From Candidatus Allofournierella pullistercoris (lineage in GTDB: Bacteria > Bacillota > Clostridia > Oscillospirales > Ruminococcaceae), in assembly GCA_018883715.1 (NCBI GenBank), contig JAHLFP010000015.1, positions 1 through 33,216 on the forward strand: a stretch of DNA of 33,216 nucleotides. Reading direction: 5' to 3'. Below are positions 1 to 6,760 of the stretch, one piece after another (the first letter of the stretch is position 1; each line of letters begins with the position of its first letter). Position numbers and translations under genes: made by a program. Below the pieces are notes generated by a model. The model did not search any database and was not told the origin of the DNA. It saw nothing but the letters and a program-made list of their open reading frames with translations.

Positions 1-60
1 GGTTAGAACGCTAGCCTGTCACGCTAGAGGTCGTGGGTTCGAGCCCCATCCGGGTCGCCA
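1..60 (+). tRNA. tRNA-Asp (GTC), 5' end cut off by window
   Basis: The anticodon arm has stem CTAGC/GCTAG around loop CTGTCAC, giving anticodon GTC (Asp). It is followed by a T-arm with loop TTCGAGC, the 3' acceptor strand CCGGGTC, a discriminator G and an encoded CCA. The first roughly 17 nucleotides (5' acceptor strand and part of the D-arm) lie outside the window. It sits directly before tRNA-Thr, so the two are probably cotranscribed. Confidence 0.93.
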
Positions 61-63
61 TTT

Positions 64-139
64 GCTGCTATGGCTCAGGTGGTAGAGCACATCCTTGGTA
101 AGGATGAGGTCACCAGTTCGAATCTGGTTAGCAGCTCCA
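64..139 (+). tRNA. tRNA-Thr (GGT)
   Basis: A complete 76-nt cloverleaf is visible. The acceptor strands are GCTGCTA and TAGCAGC, the anticodon stem is CATCC/GGATG around loop TTGGTAA (anticodon GGT, Thr), the T-loop is TTCGAAT, and CCA is encoded. It lies 3 nt after tRNA-Asp and a terminator follows at once, so it is the last gene of a tRNA transcript that begins upstream of the window. Confidence 0.96.
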
Positions 140-143
140 GCGT

Positions 144-190
144 TAAAACTCCCTCTGAATTGGTTTCCAGTTCAGGGGGAGTTTTGTTTT
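144..190 (+). terminator. Intrinsic terminator after tRNA-Asp/Thr
   Basis: The arms AAAACTCCCTCTGAA and TTCAGGGGGAGTTTT form a long hairpin followed by a T-rich tail. It ends the tRNA-Asp/tRNA-Thr transcript. The next stretch, about 191-432, shows no gene, repeat or RNA that I can recognise. Confidence 0.85.
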
Positions 191-432
191 AAACTTTAAA
201 CGGAGAGAACGGTGGAAAATTCACCGAGTAAATTTCCGGCGCTTGTCGGTTGTTGTCGATGGACAAACTTGCTGGTACAGTGAAACTGTGTCATACCCAT
301 GGAGTATCCTACTTTTGTTTTGTCAAAGGGAAGGGCGGTTGTAGAGGCCAACTTGTTTGCTGACTGCAAACAGAAAAAATAAAGGTGCAAGGATGCTCTA
401 TGAAAAATAGCGGAAAAATTTGCAAAAACATA

Positions 433-461
433 TTGACAAGATAAGAGAAATTGAGTATACT
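433..461 (+). promoter_or_regulatory. Promoter of tRNA-Trp
   Basis: TTGACA at 433-438 and TATACT at 456-461 are separated by 17 nt, close to the sigma-A consensus. The expected start point is near 468, about 20 nt before the tRNA. Confidence 0.85.
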
Positions 462-487
462 GAATAAGCACTAAGGAGCAAGCACAT

Positions 488-563
488 AGGGGTATAGCTC
501 AGTTGGTAGAGCAGCGGTCTCCAAAACCGCGTGCCGAGGGTTCGAATCCTTCTGCCCCTGCCA
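488..563 (+). tRNA. tRNA-Trp (CCA)
   Basis: A complete 76-nt tRNA. The acceptor strands are AGGGGTA and TGCCCCT, the anticodon stem is GCGGT/ACCGC around loop CTCCAAA (anticodon CCA, Trp), the T-loop is TTCGAAT, and CCA is encoded. It has its own promoter and terminator, so it is a single-gene unit. Confidence 0.96.
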
Positions 564-569
564 AACAAA

Positions 570-608
570 AGCCTGTAAACTAGCCAGTTTACAGGCTTTT
601 TTCTTTTG
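570..608 (+). terminator. Intrinsic terminator after tRNA-Trp
   Basis: AGCCTGTAAAC and GTTTACAGGCT form a hairpin around a short loop and are followed by TTTTTCTTTT. It lies 7 nt after the tRNA-Trp CCA end. Confidence 0.88.
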
Positions 609-1035
609 TAAAACACGGCCACTACCCCTGAAACTACCCCTTAGAGAATGAAACGGAAAAGAACGTTATAGCAGGTGGGCCGCAAATGATGGGATAATCG
701 CTTCCGCAGGGCCATTGCGGACTTATTGCAACGAGGGCTTTTTGTTTGCTGTAAAAGTAGCAACCGCAAAGGAGCGCAAAGTATACCATTTTGTCTGCGC
801 AATTCTCGTGATATAATAAGTTCATGGTTCTAATTATGGGAAGCAATGGCAAAGTGGGCGCATTCGCAAATTCAATTAAACCCGCTTTACGGTAAAGAGG
901 CTGTGTGCTTTGATGGAGTTCTGCCACCGGTGGGAGTGAAAAAACATTGTGCGCGGATGGCTTTAAAAGACCTGGGCGAACTACCAGAGGACGAAGGCAA
1001 ATAAGCTGCTGCTACAGGTCAGATATAAGTAAGAT

Positions 1036-1123
1036 GCAACAAGCCACTGGTGGTTGCCGCCACCGGACAAGTCCGGTCCCACCCACAACAGGCCGCTGCT
1101 CCAAGAGAGCGGTGGCTTGTTGC
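1036..1123. repeat. 12-bp inverted repeat enclosing inner hairpins
   Basis: GCAACAAGCCAC at 1036-1047 is the exact reverse complement of GTGGCTTGTTGC at 1112-1123. The 64 nt between them hold further palindromes, notably ACCGGA-CAAG-TCCGGT at 1062-1077. The arrangement fits a multi-branched RNA or a small palindromic mobile repeat; no coding potential is apparent. Confidence 0.6.
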
Positions 1124-1175
1124 GATAAAATCAACGGATGCACTGTGCAATGAATCATAGCACTTACGGGTGCTG

Positions 1176-1199
1176 GTTCTTGGTTTAAGAACAATTTTT
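1176..1199 (+). terminator. Terminator-like hairpin
   Basis: GTTCTT (1176-1181) pairs with AAGAAC (1187-1192) around loop GGTTT and is followed by AATTTTT. The stem is short, so this is a weak call. It would mark the 3' end of the candidate RNA. Confidence 0.45.
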
Positions 1200-1329
1200 C
1201 ACTTTTTCCATACAGCGGCCACCTGCAACTCATAAAAAGGGCTTGCTTGTGGCTGTTTGGGCGATACAGGAAAAAACTGAAACAAGTCCTTAAAAGTTTT
1301 ACAAATCTGGACCCATACGAGGTGAAACC

Positions 1330-1530
1330 ATGGATTACACAAAGGAAGAACTACAGGAATTATATCGTGCATCGTTTATCCGAAAAGAAGAGCTTGTTAA
1401 AGAATATCGTCGCACCCACAAAGTCCCCAGTCGAGGGACGATTTCTACTCCGGAAATTGAAGCGGAGAATGCGGAAATGAAACGCTTGTTTGGCGAATAC
1501 TGCAAGCTGCGGGACAAGGGGTTGTTGTAA
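1330..1530 (+). CDS. Small hypothetical protein, 66 aa
   Basis: I do not recognise this protein. The ATG at 1330 has AGGTG six nt upstream, an acceptable ribosome binding site. The product is charged and soluble-looking, with no signal peptide or membrane segment. The N-terminal 30 residues contain Lys/Glu/Arg-rich helix-like sequence, and the C-terminal half (about residues 41-63, with EIEAENAEMKRLF) looks like a continuous amphipathic helix. It follows the candidate RNA by 130 nt and precedes the PilZ glycosyltransferase by 244 nt. A competing overlapping reading frame (1247-1480) is very basic and lacks a start signal, so this frame is preferred. It may be a small regulatory or DNA-binding protein, but nothing proves that. 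Confidence 0.5.
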   Translation: MDYTKEELQELYRASFIRKEELVKEYRRTHKVPSRGTISTPEIEAENAEMKRLFGEYCKLRDKGLL

Positions 1531-1774
1531 CAAACCAATAAAAATACACCAATATCGAAACCACTTCCCATGACTGACAAGTTCATTTGTTCGCAGTGGA
1601 AAAACACGTGAGAAATAAAGCAGAGAATATTTGCGGAAATTTAGAAAAACAGGGGCAAAATCAAGAAAAATGGTAGACATTTCCTTTTAAATACGCTAGT
1701 ATAAATACAATAATTGACAAAGGTTAGACTAAGTCAATCAATTCAGTTTATTGCGTGTGAGGGAAGTGAATAAA

Positions 1775-3652
1775 ATGTACTATGGTATAGCCATGTGTAC
1801 GTTGTTGTTACTGTTCTTTTTTTTTGGTAAGACAACCAAGTACCGACAGATTTTAATCGTGTTCAACAGTGTGGTGTGTTTGGCTTATATTTCCTGGCGC
1901 ATCACGGCGATTCCTATTCACAACGGGATTGTAAGCTTTGTACTGGGAGTTGTTTTATACCTGGCGGAATTGCTGGGCCTTGTAGCCTTTTTTAACTTCC
2001 AGTATCTATTTATTGGGCGGTATCATCTGGAGAAAAAGACACTGGAGGATTTCGGGGATAAACCAGTGCCCTTTGTGGATGTGCTAATTTGCACCTATAA
2101 CGAACCCCTTAGTTTGCTGGAAATGACCATCCTTGGCGCAAAGGGGATGGATTATCCCAAAGACCGCTTTAAAGTGCATATCTGTGATGATGGAAAACGA
2201 CCAGATCTGGAAGCCATGTGCCGTAAGTATGGCATTGGCTATATTACCCGTGATGGAAATGAAGGGGCTAAGGCGGGCAATATCAACAACGCATTGGGTG
2301 TGATTCAAGGAGATTTGTTTGCGGTGCTGGACGCGGATATGATTCCCACCAAAAACTTCCTGAAACACACCGTGGGCTATTTCAGCAATGAAAACTTGGC
2401 CTTTGTCCAGACGCCCCAGGTGTACTACAACATGGATATGTACCAGTATAACCTACACCGGAAAATTCCCAATGAGCAGGATTTCTTCATGCGAGATATT
2501 CAGGAAGCAAGGGCCTCCCGCAATGCGGTGCTCCATGTGGGAACCAATGCGGTGTTTCGCCGGGAGTATGTGCTGGGCATTGGCGGCTATCCCACCTGTT
2601 CCATCACTGAGGACATGGCGGTGGGCATGCTGCTCCAGGCACAGGGCTATGACTCGGTGCTGGTAAACGAGGAACTGGTATATGGGCTTTCTGCCACCAC
2701 CTTCGTGGAGCTTGTAAAACAGCGGGATCGCTGGTGCCGAGGGAACATTCAGGTGCTGAAGCACTATAACTTTTTGTTCATGAAGGGGCTTACCTTTGCC
2801 CAGAAGATTGCCTATCTGGACGGGGCGCTGTACTGGTTTGCAAACCTGCAAAAAATGGTCTTTATGTTGTGTCCTGTTATTTATCTGCTGACCGAGACTC
2901 AGATTTTGAATGCAGACCTTCTGGAGTTATTGAATGTATACACCCCCTACCTGATGGGACAGCTGCTGATGTTCCATTTGCTTTCCCCCAAGACACGGAG
3001 CATGAAATGGGCCCATTATTATGAAACCATTATGGCGCCCCACCTGTCCCTGTCCATCATCAAAGAGCTTTTGAATCTGAAGATCAAGTTCAATGTGACC
3101 TCCAAGGAAGTCACCATGGATAAAAAGCATTTCCAGGCGCAGATTGTATTGCCCCACATCGTGATTTTCGTCCTGACACTTCTGGCCTGGTTTGTGGCAG
3201 GCATCCGAGTTGGACGGGGAGATGCTCACATTGGGTCGTACCTGCTGAACTTTTTCTGGAGTGTCTACAACATGATGGGCATTGTGATTGCCCTGCGGGT
3301 GGCCTGGCAAAAGCCAATTTTCCGCAGTTTTGAGCGTATCCACCTGAAACAGCCCTATCCGGTTCTGCTGCGCAGTAAACGACGCTATATACAGGCGGAA
3401 ATGCTGGATATATCCAACCAGGGCAGTTATCTAAAACTTTCCAGACAGGCCAATTTCAAGGAAGGCCAGCGGATTTACCTGTGCCTGAATGAGAAGCTGG
3501 AAGTGCCGGCCCATCTTGTGCGCGCCCAAAACGGATATGTGGCGTTGCAGTTTGATAAAATGTCCGAGCAATGCAAGGAAAGTGTGATGGAACTGCTGGT
3601 GGATAACCTGGCGCCCCATTACAAGGTGGCTCGCCCACAAAAAACTTTGTGA
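1775..3652 (+). CDS. Processive GT2 (cellulose synthase-like) with PilZ domain
   Basis: A 625-residue membrane enzyme resembling BcsA-type polysaccharide synthases. Two or three hydrophobic segments (about 1-75) precede a cytoplasmic GT2 domain with LICTYNEP, CDDGKRPD (Asp near 138-139), DADM (186-188), TED (278-280) and QRDRW (316-320), which is the D,D,D,QxxRW set of processive synthases. More membrane segments follow (about 345-520). A C-terminal PilZ domain (about 531-620) carries RSKRR and DISNQG, matching the c-di-GMP-binding RxxxR and D/NxSxxG motifs. The ATG at 1775 is chosen because GAGGGAAG lies about 8 nt upstream; a TTG 24 nt earlier is less likely. The product would be a secreted beta-glucan or similar polymer made when c-di-GMP binds. 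No BcsB-like partner is adjacent and a terminator follows. The polymer and sugar donor are not determined. Confidence 0.88.
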   Translation: MYYGIAMCTLLLLFFFFGKTTKYRQILIVFNSVVCLAYISWRITAIPIHNGIVSFVLGVVLYLAELLGLVAFFNFQYLFIGRYHLEKKTLEDFGDKPVPFVDVLICTYNEPLSLLEMTILGAKGMDYPKDRFKVHICDDGKRPDLEAMCRKYGIGYITRDGNEGAKAGNINNALGVIQGDLFAVLDADMIPTKNFLKHTVGYFSNENLAFVQTPQVYYNMDMYQYNLHRKIPNEQDFFMRDIQEARASRNAVLHVGTNAVFRREYVLGIGGYPTCSITEDMAVGMLLQAQGYDSVLVNEELVYGLSATTFVELVKQRDRWCRGNIQVLKHYNFLFMKGLTFAQKIAYLDGALYWFANLQKMVFMLCPVIYLLTETQILNADLLELLNVYTPYLMGQLLMFHLLSPKTRSMKWAHYYETIMAPHLSLSIIKELLNLKIKFNVTSKEVTMDKKHFQAQIVLPHIVIFVLTLLAWFVAGIRVGRGDAHIGSYLLNFFWSVYNMMGIVIALRVAWQKPIFRSFERIHLKQPYPVLLRSKRRYIQAEMLDISNQGSYLKLSRQANFKEGQRIYLCLNEKLEVPAHLVRAQNGYVALQFDKMSEQCKESVMELLVDNLAPHYKVARPQKTL

Positions 3653-3684
3653 TTTTCATGGGATTTCACGGTAAATAGCACCAA

Positions 3685-3740
3685 AAAACCACGACCGAAC
3701 CCAGTGCAATGGGGAAAGGTCGTGGTTTTTGTATTATTTT
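3685..3740 (+). terminator. Terminator after PilZ glycosyltransferase
   Basis: AAAAACCACGACC and GGTCGTGGTTTTT form a strong hairpin followed by a T-rich run. It isolates the PilZ synthase from the operon beginning at 3857. Confidence 0.9.
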
Positions 3741-3761
3741 TAGAAAAGAATGGGTTGCAAA

Positions 3762-3790
3762 TTGAAAAAGGGTAAAAAATCTAGTATAAT
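3762..3790 (+). promoter_or_regulatory. Promoter of the polysaccharide operon
   Basis: TTGAAA at 3762-3767 and TATAAT at 3785-3790 are 17 nt apart. The start point near 3797 leaves a leader of about 60 nt before the ATG at 3857. It is the only convincing promoter I see for the genes from 3857 to 20446. Confidence 0.8.
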
Positions 3791-3856
3791 GTAACCTGTA
3801 TGCACCTATTTAGAGGGTGCTGGAAAAATAAGACAAAAAACAAAGGAGCAGCATCC

Positions 3857-4636
3857 ATGAAGCTGGAAGTTTTGGTGGCAATGCACAAATCAAGCCCGTT
3901 GCCCAGCGACCCGGTGTACCGGCCCATTCAGGTGGGGGCGGCACAGGCAGCTCCGCTGCCCATTCTGGGGATACTGCGGGATGAAGAGGGGGAGAATATC
4001 TCCCGAAAAAATCCCAATTATTGCGAGCTGACCGCCCTGTATTGGGGGTGGAAGCACAGCAAGGCGGACTATCTGGGGCTAGTGCATTATCGCCGATACT
4101 TTGGGCGCAGGGGAAAAGCCAGCGTCTGGGAGCGGATTGCCGGCGGAGAAACTCTGTTACAAAAGGCAGAAAAAACAGGGATTCTACTGCCCAAAAAACG
4201 CAATTACTGGATAGAAAGCAATTACAGCCAGTACGTCCATGCCCACCACCCGGAGGATTTGGACATTACCCGGCAGATTTTACAGGAAAAATTTCCCCAG
4301 TTTATTCCTGCTTTTGACCGGGTGATGAAGCGCACCAGCGGGCATCGGCTGAATATGCTTGTGATGCGCCGGGATTTGCTGGATGACTATTGCGCCTGGT
4401 TATTTGCTGTGCTGGAGGAGCTGGAAGCCCGGCTGGATATTTCCGCATACAGCAAAAACGATGCACGGGTGTTCGGTTTTGTAAGCGAACGGCTTTTGGA
4501 TGTGTGGCTGGAAACCAGACAGTTGCCTTATGAGGAACTGCCGGTGCTCTGCACCGAGCCGGTGAACTGGTGGAAAAAGGGCTGGGCCTTTCTGCAACGG
4601 AAATTTACCGCAGGACAAAAGGGTAAGCCCGTTTGA
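3857..4636 (+). CDS. DUF4422 family protein, probable glycosyltransferase
   Basis: A 259-residue soluble protein that resembles the DUF4422 family found in capsule and exopolysaccharide clusters. Recognisable segments are VAMHKSSPLP near the N-terminus, ENISRKNPNYCELTALYW, GLVHYRRYF around residue 75, and a C-terminal region with MLVMRRDLLDDYC. The family is generally annotated as glycosyltransferase-like, but a reaction has not been assigned from this sequence. The ATG at 3857 is chosen because AAAGGAG lies 8 nt upstream; an in-frame ATG at 3800 lies almost at the predicted transcription start and lacks a binding site. It is the first gene of the operon and precedes glf by 41 nt, suggesting a role in assembling the same galactofuranose-containing glycan. 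Confidence 0.8.
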   Translation: MKLEVLVAMHKSSPLPSDPVYRPIQVGAAQAAPLPILGILRDEEGENISRKNPNYCELTALYWGWKHSKADYLGLVHYRRYFGRRGKASVWERIAGGETLLQKAEKTGILLPKKRNYWIESNYSQYVHAHHPEDLDITRQILQEKFPQFIPAFDRVMKRTSGHRLNMLVMRRDLLDDYCAWLFAVLEELEARLDISAYSKNDARVFGFVSERLLDVWLETRQLPYEELPVLCTEPVNWWKKGWAFLQRKFTAGQKGKPV

Positions 4637-4677
4637 GAGTTTGATTTGAGTTTAAGAGAGATAAAAGGAGAAGCATT

Positions 4678-5784
4678 ATGGCAAAACAGTATGATTATCT
4701 GATTGTAGGCGCAGGTTTGTACGGGGCAGTATTTGCCCAGCAACTGACCCAGGCAGGCAAACGCTGCCTGGTGATTGATAAGCGTGACCATATTGCAGGC
4801 AATATCTACACCCACGAGATGGAGGGCATTCAGGTGCACCAGTACGGCGCACACATCTTCCACACCAACAATAAGGAAGTGTGGGATTATCTGGGCCAGT
4901 TTACCACCTTCAACCGCTATACCAACAGCCCGGTGGCAAACTATAAGGGCGAGATTTACAACCTGCCTTTCAACATGAACACCTTCAATAAAATGTGGGG
5001 TGTTATCACTCCCGCCGAGGCACAGGCCAAGATTGAGGAACAGCGCAAGGCCAGCTACACCGAGAATCCCCAGAATCTGGAGGAGCAGGCCATCAATCTG
5101 GTGGGCAAGGACATCTATGAAAAGCTGATTAAGGACTACACCGAAAAGCAGTGGGGCCGTCCCTGCACCCAGCTGCCCGCTTTTATCATCAAGCGCCTGC
5201 CCGTTCGCTTCACCTATGACAACAACTACTTCAACGCACTGTACCAGGGCATTCCCGTGGGTGGCTACACCGCAATGGTAGAGCGGATGCTGGAAGGTGT
5301 GGAAGTTCAGCTGGGCCAGGATTACCTCCAGAACAAGGACCAGTGGGATGCTCTGGCAGACAAGGTAGTGTACACCGGTCCCATTGATGCCTACTTTGCT
5401 TACAAGCTGGGCGTGCTGGAATACCGCAGTGTTCGTTTTGAGACTGAAGTGCTGGACGAGCAAAACCATCAGGGCAATGCGGTTGTGAACTACACCGATG
5501 CCCAGACTCCCTATACCCGCATCATTGAGCACAAGCACTTTGAGTTTGGCACCCAGGAAAAGACCGTCATCAGCCGGGAATACAGCGCTGAATGGAAGCT
5601 GGGCGACGAGCCTTACTATCCTGTAAACGATGAAAAGAACGGCCAGCTGTACGCTCAGTACAAGGAACTGGCACAGGCAGAGCCTCAGGTAATCTTTGGT
5701 GGCCGTCTGGGCGAGTATCAGTACTACGACATGGACAAGGTTGTGGAAGTGGCCTTGGCAAAGGTTCGTGGCGAGCTGGCTTAA
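4678..5784 (+). CDS. glf: UDP-galactopyranose mutase
   Basis: A 368-residue flavoenzyme converting UDP-galactopyranose to UDP-galactofuranose, the donor for galactofuranosyl transfer. The N-terminal FAD-binding motif is IVGAGLYGAVFAQQL (about residues 8-22), followed by VIDKRDHIAGN, the HIFHTNN segment, and FNRYTNSPVANYKGE with YNLPFNMNTF, all typical of bacterial Glf. The length matches the family. An AAAAGGAG ribosome binding site lies just before the ATG. It is followed after 18 nt by a GlfT-like glycosyltransferase, so substrate production and use are coupled. Expected to be cytoplasmic and to need reduced FAD. Confidence 0.96.
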   Translation: MAKQYDYLIVGAGLYGAVFAQQLTQAGKRCLVIDKRDHIAGNIYTHEMEGIQVHQYGAHIFHTNNKEVWDYLGQFTTFNRYTNSPVANYKGEIYNLPFNMNTFNKMWGVITPAEAQAKIEEQRKASYTENPQNLEEQAINLVGKDIYEKLIKDYTEKQWGRPCTQLPAFIIKRLPVRFTYDNNYFNALYQGIPVGGYTAMVERMLEGVEVQLGQDYLQNKDQWDALADKVVYTGPIDAYFAYKLGVLEYRSVRFETEVLDEQNHQGNAVVNYTDAQTPYTRIIEHKHFEFGTQEKTVISREYSAEWKLGDEPYYPVNDEKNGQLYAQYKELAQAEPQVIFGGRLGEYQYYDMDKVVEVALAKVRGELA

Positions 5785-5802
5785 CGCAGAAAAGGAAACG
5801 AT

Positions 5803-6714
5803 ATGGAACGAATTGCCGCCGTTGTGGTGACTTATAACCGAAAAGAACTGTTGTTGCAGTGTGTACAGGCATTGCTGAACCAGCAGGACGCTGTCTGTGA
5901 CGTTCTGGTGGTGGACAATGCCAGCACCGATGGTACACAGCAAGCGGTACAGCAGCTTGGCCACAGCCGACTGTATTACCAGAACACTCAAAGCAATTTG
6001 GGTGGCGCTGGTGGATTCCATTTTGGGATGAAATGGGCAGTGGAGCAGGGCTATGACTATGTTTGGATTATGGACGATGACTGTCTGCCTGCTCCCACCG
6101 CTTTAAACGAGCTGTGGCAGGCGCACCAGACACTAAAAGGTGGTTACGGCTTTTTATCCAGCGTGGTGCTGTGGAAAGACGGCAAGGAATGCCGGATGAA
6201 TCGGCAAAAAATCAAGAAAAGCTACTACGAGCAGATTGAACTGCTGAGCCGGGGTATGGTGCAGATTGAACAGGCCACCTTTGTGTCCTTGTTCTTCCCC
6301 GCCAAGGTGATTCAGGCAGTGGGCTTGCCCCTGAAGGAGTATTTTATCTGGGGCGACGACATTGAATACACCCGGCGCATCAGTGTGCGCAACGGAATGC
6401 CCTGCTATCTGGTGGGGAAAAGCATAGTCACCCATCTGATGGAGCATAACACCGGCTCCAATTTGGCCACCGATGTACCCGGACGGATTGACCGGTATCG
6501 GTATGCCTTCCGCAATGAAAATTTCACCTATCGGCAGGAAGGGCTTCGGGGGATTGTGTACTACCTGGCTCGCTGTGGACTGAATTTTGTCCGGGTGGTG
6601 GCACAGGCGAAAAGCCACCGATGCAAGCGGATTTGGGTTCTGATTAGCAGCATGGTGAAAGGTTGCTTCTTCCACCCGGCGGTGGAGTACCCGGCATCCG
6701 GAACAGAGCAGTGA
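5803..6714 (+). CDS. GT2 glycosyltransferase, galactofuranosyltransferase-like
   Basis: A 303-residue GT2 enzyme with VVVTYNRKELL at the N-terminus, VVDNASTDGT (about 37-45), NLGGAGGFHFG (about 65-75), the metal-binding MDDD at 90-93, and a later FIWGDDIEYTRR segment. The NLGGAGGF and W-DDIE pair is typical of GlfT1/GlfT2-like and rhamnan/galactofuran transferases, and the gene directly follows glf. It is therefore inferred to transfer galactofuranose from UDP-Galf onto a lipid-linked acceptor at the inner membrane face. Rhamnosyl transfer cannot be excluded, since WbbL-type enzymes share the fold. The start follows AAAAGGA by a short spacer. Confidence 0.85.
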   Translation: MERIAAVVVTYNRKELLLQCVQALLNQQDAVCDVLVVDNASTDGTQQAVQQLGHSRLYYQNTQSNLGGAGGFHFGMKWAVEQGYDYVWIMDDDCLPAPTALNELWQAHQTLKGGYGFLSSVVLWKDGKECRMNRQKIKKSYYEQIELLSRGMVQIEQATFVSLFFPAKVIQAVGLPLKEYFIWGDDIEYTRRISVRNGMPCYLVGKSIVTHLMEHNTGSNLATDVPGRIDRYRYAFRNENFTYRQEGLRGIVYYLARCGLNFVRVVAQAKSHRCKRIWVLISSMVKGCFFHPAVEYPASGTEQ

Positions 6715-6760
6715 AGCCGTCAGAAATGTAAAAAATTGGTTCAAAGGAGAGAGCAAAGGA

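Larger units (their letters stand above)
820..1199 (+). ncRNA. Candidate structured RNA (unidentified)
   Basis: This lies in a 766-bp stretch (564-1329) without a convincing protein gene. A promoter-like pair (TTGTCT at 791-796, TATAAT at 812-817, spacing 15) precedes it. Paired segments include AAAGTGGG with CCCGCTTT (about 851-887), GACCTG with CAGGTC (about 969-1019), and a perfect 12-bp stem at 1036-1047 with 1112-1123 that encloses smaller hairpins (GGTGG/CCACC, or alternatively ACCGGA/TCCGGT with loop CAAG, and CCGCT/AGCGG). A terminator-like hairpin, GTTCTT/AAGAAC then AATTTTT, ends at 1199. I looked for signatures of RNase P, SRP, tmRNA, T-box, FMN, lysine and cobalamin elements and did not find them. 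Boundaries are estimates. It could instead be a palindromic intergenic repeat confined to 1036-1123. Confidence 0.35.

Noticed and set aside
398-622. 74-codon - strand frame across tRNA-Trp
   Set aside because: It is the reverse of a tRNA gene and its terminator, a common false prediction.
611-645. Short tandem ACTACCCCT repeat downstream of tRNA-Trp, considered as an attachment site
   Set aside because: No integrase gene or second copy of the tRNA 3' end is in the window, so an att site cannot be supported.
947-1153. 68-codon + strand frame in the RNA candidate region
   Set aside because: Cys/Arg/Thr-rich, no ribosome binding site, and it runs through the inverted repeats.
1247-1480. 77-codon + strand frame overlapping the 66-aa ORF
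   Set aside because: Extremely basic, no binding site before its start, and overlaps a better frame with AGGTG and a plausible helix-forming product.
1531-1774. c-di-GMP riboswitch upstream of the PilZ synthase
   Set aside because: I looked for the GEMM-type conserved core and did not find it; control is more likely through the PilZ domain itself.
4528-6021. Long open frame on the - strand opposite glf and its neighbours
   Set aside because: It is antisense to genes with clear family motifs, has no ribosome binding site or recognisable domain, and its composition is a mirror of codon bias on the + strand.
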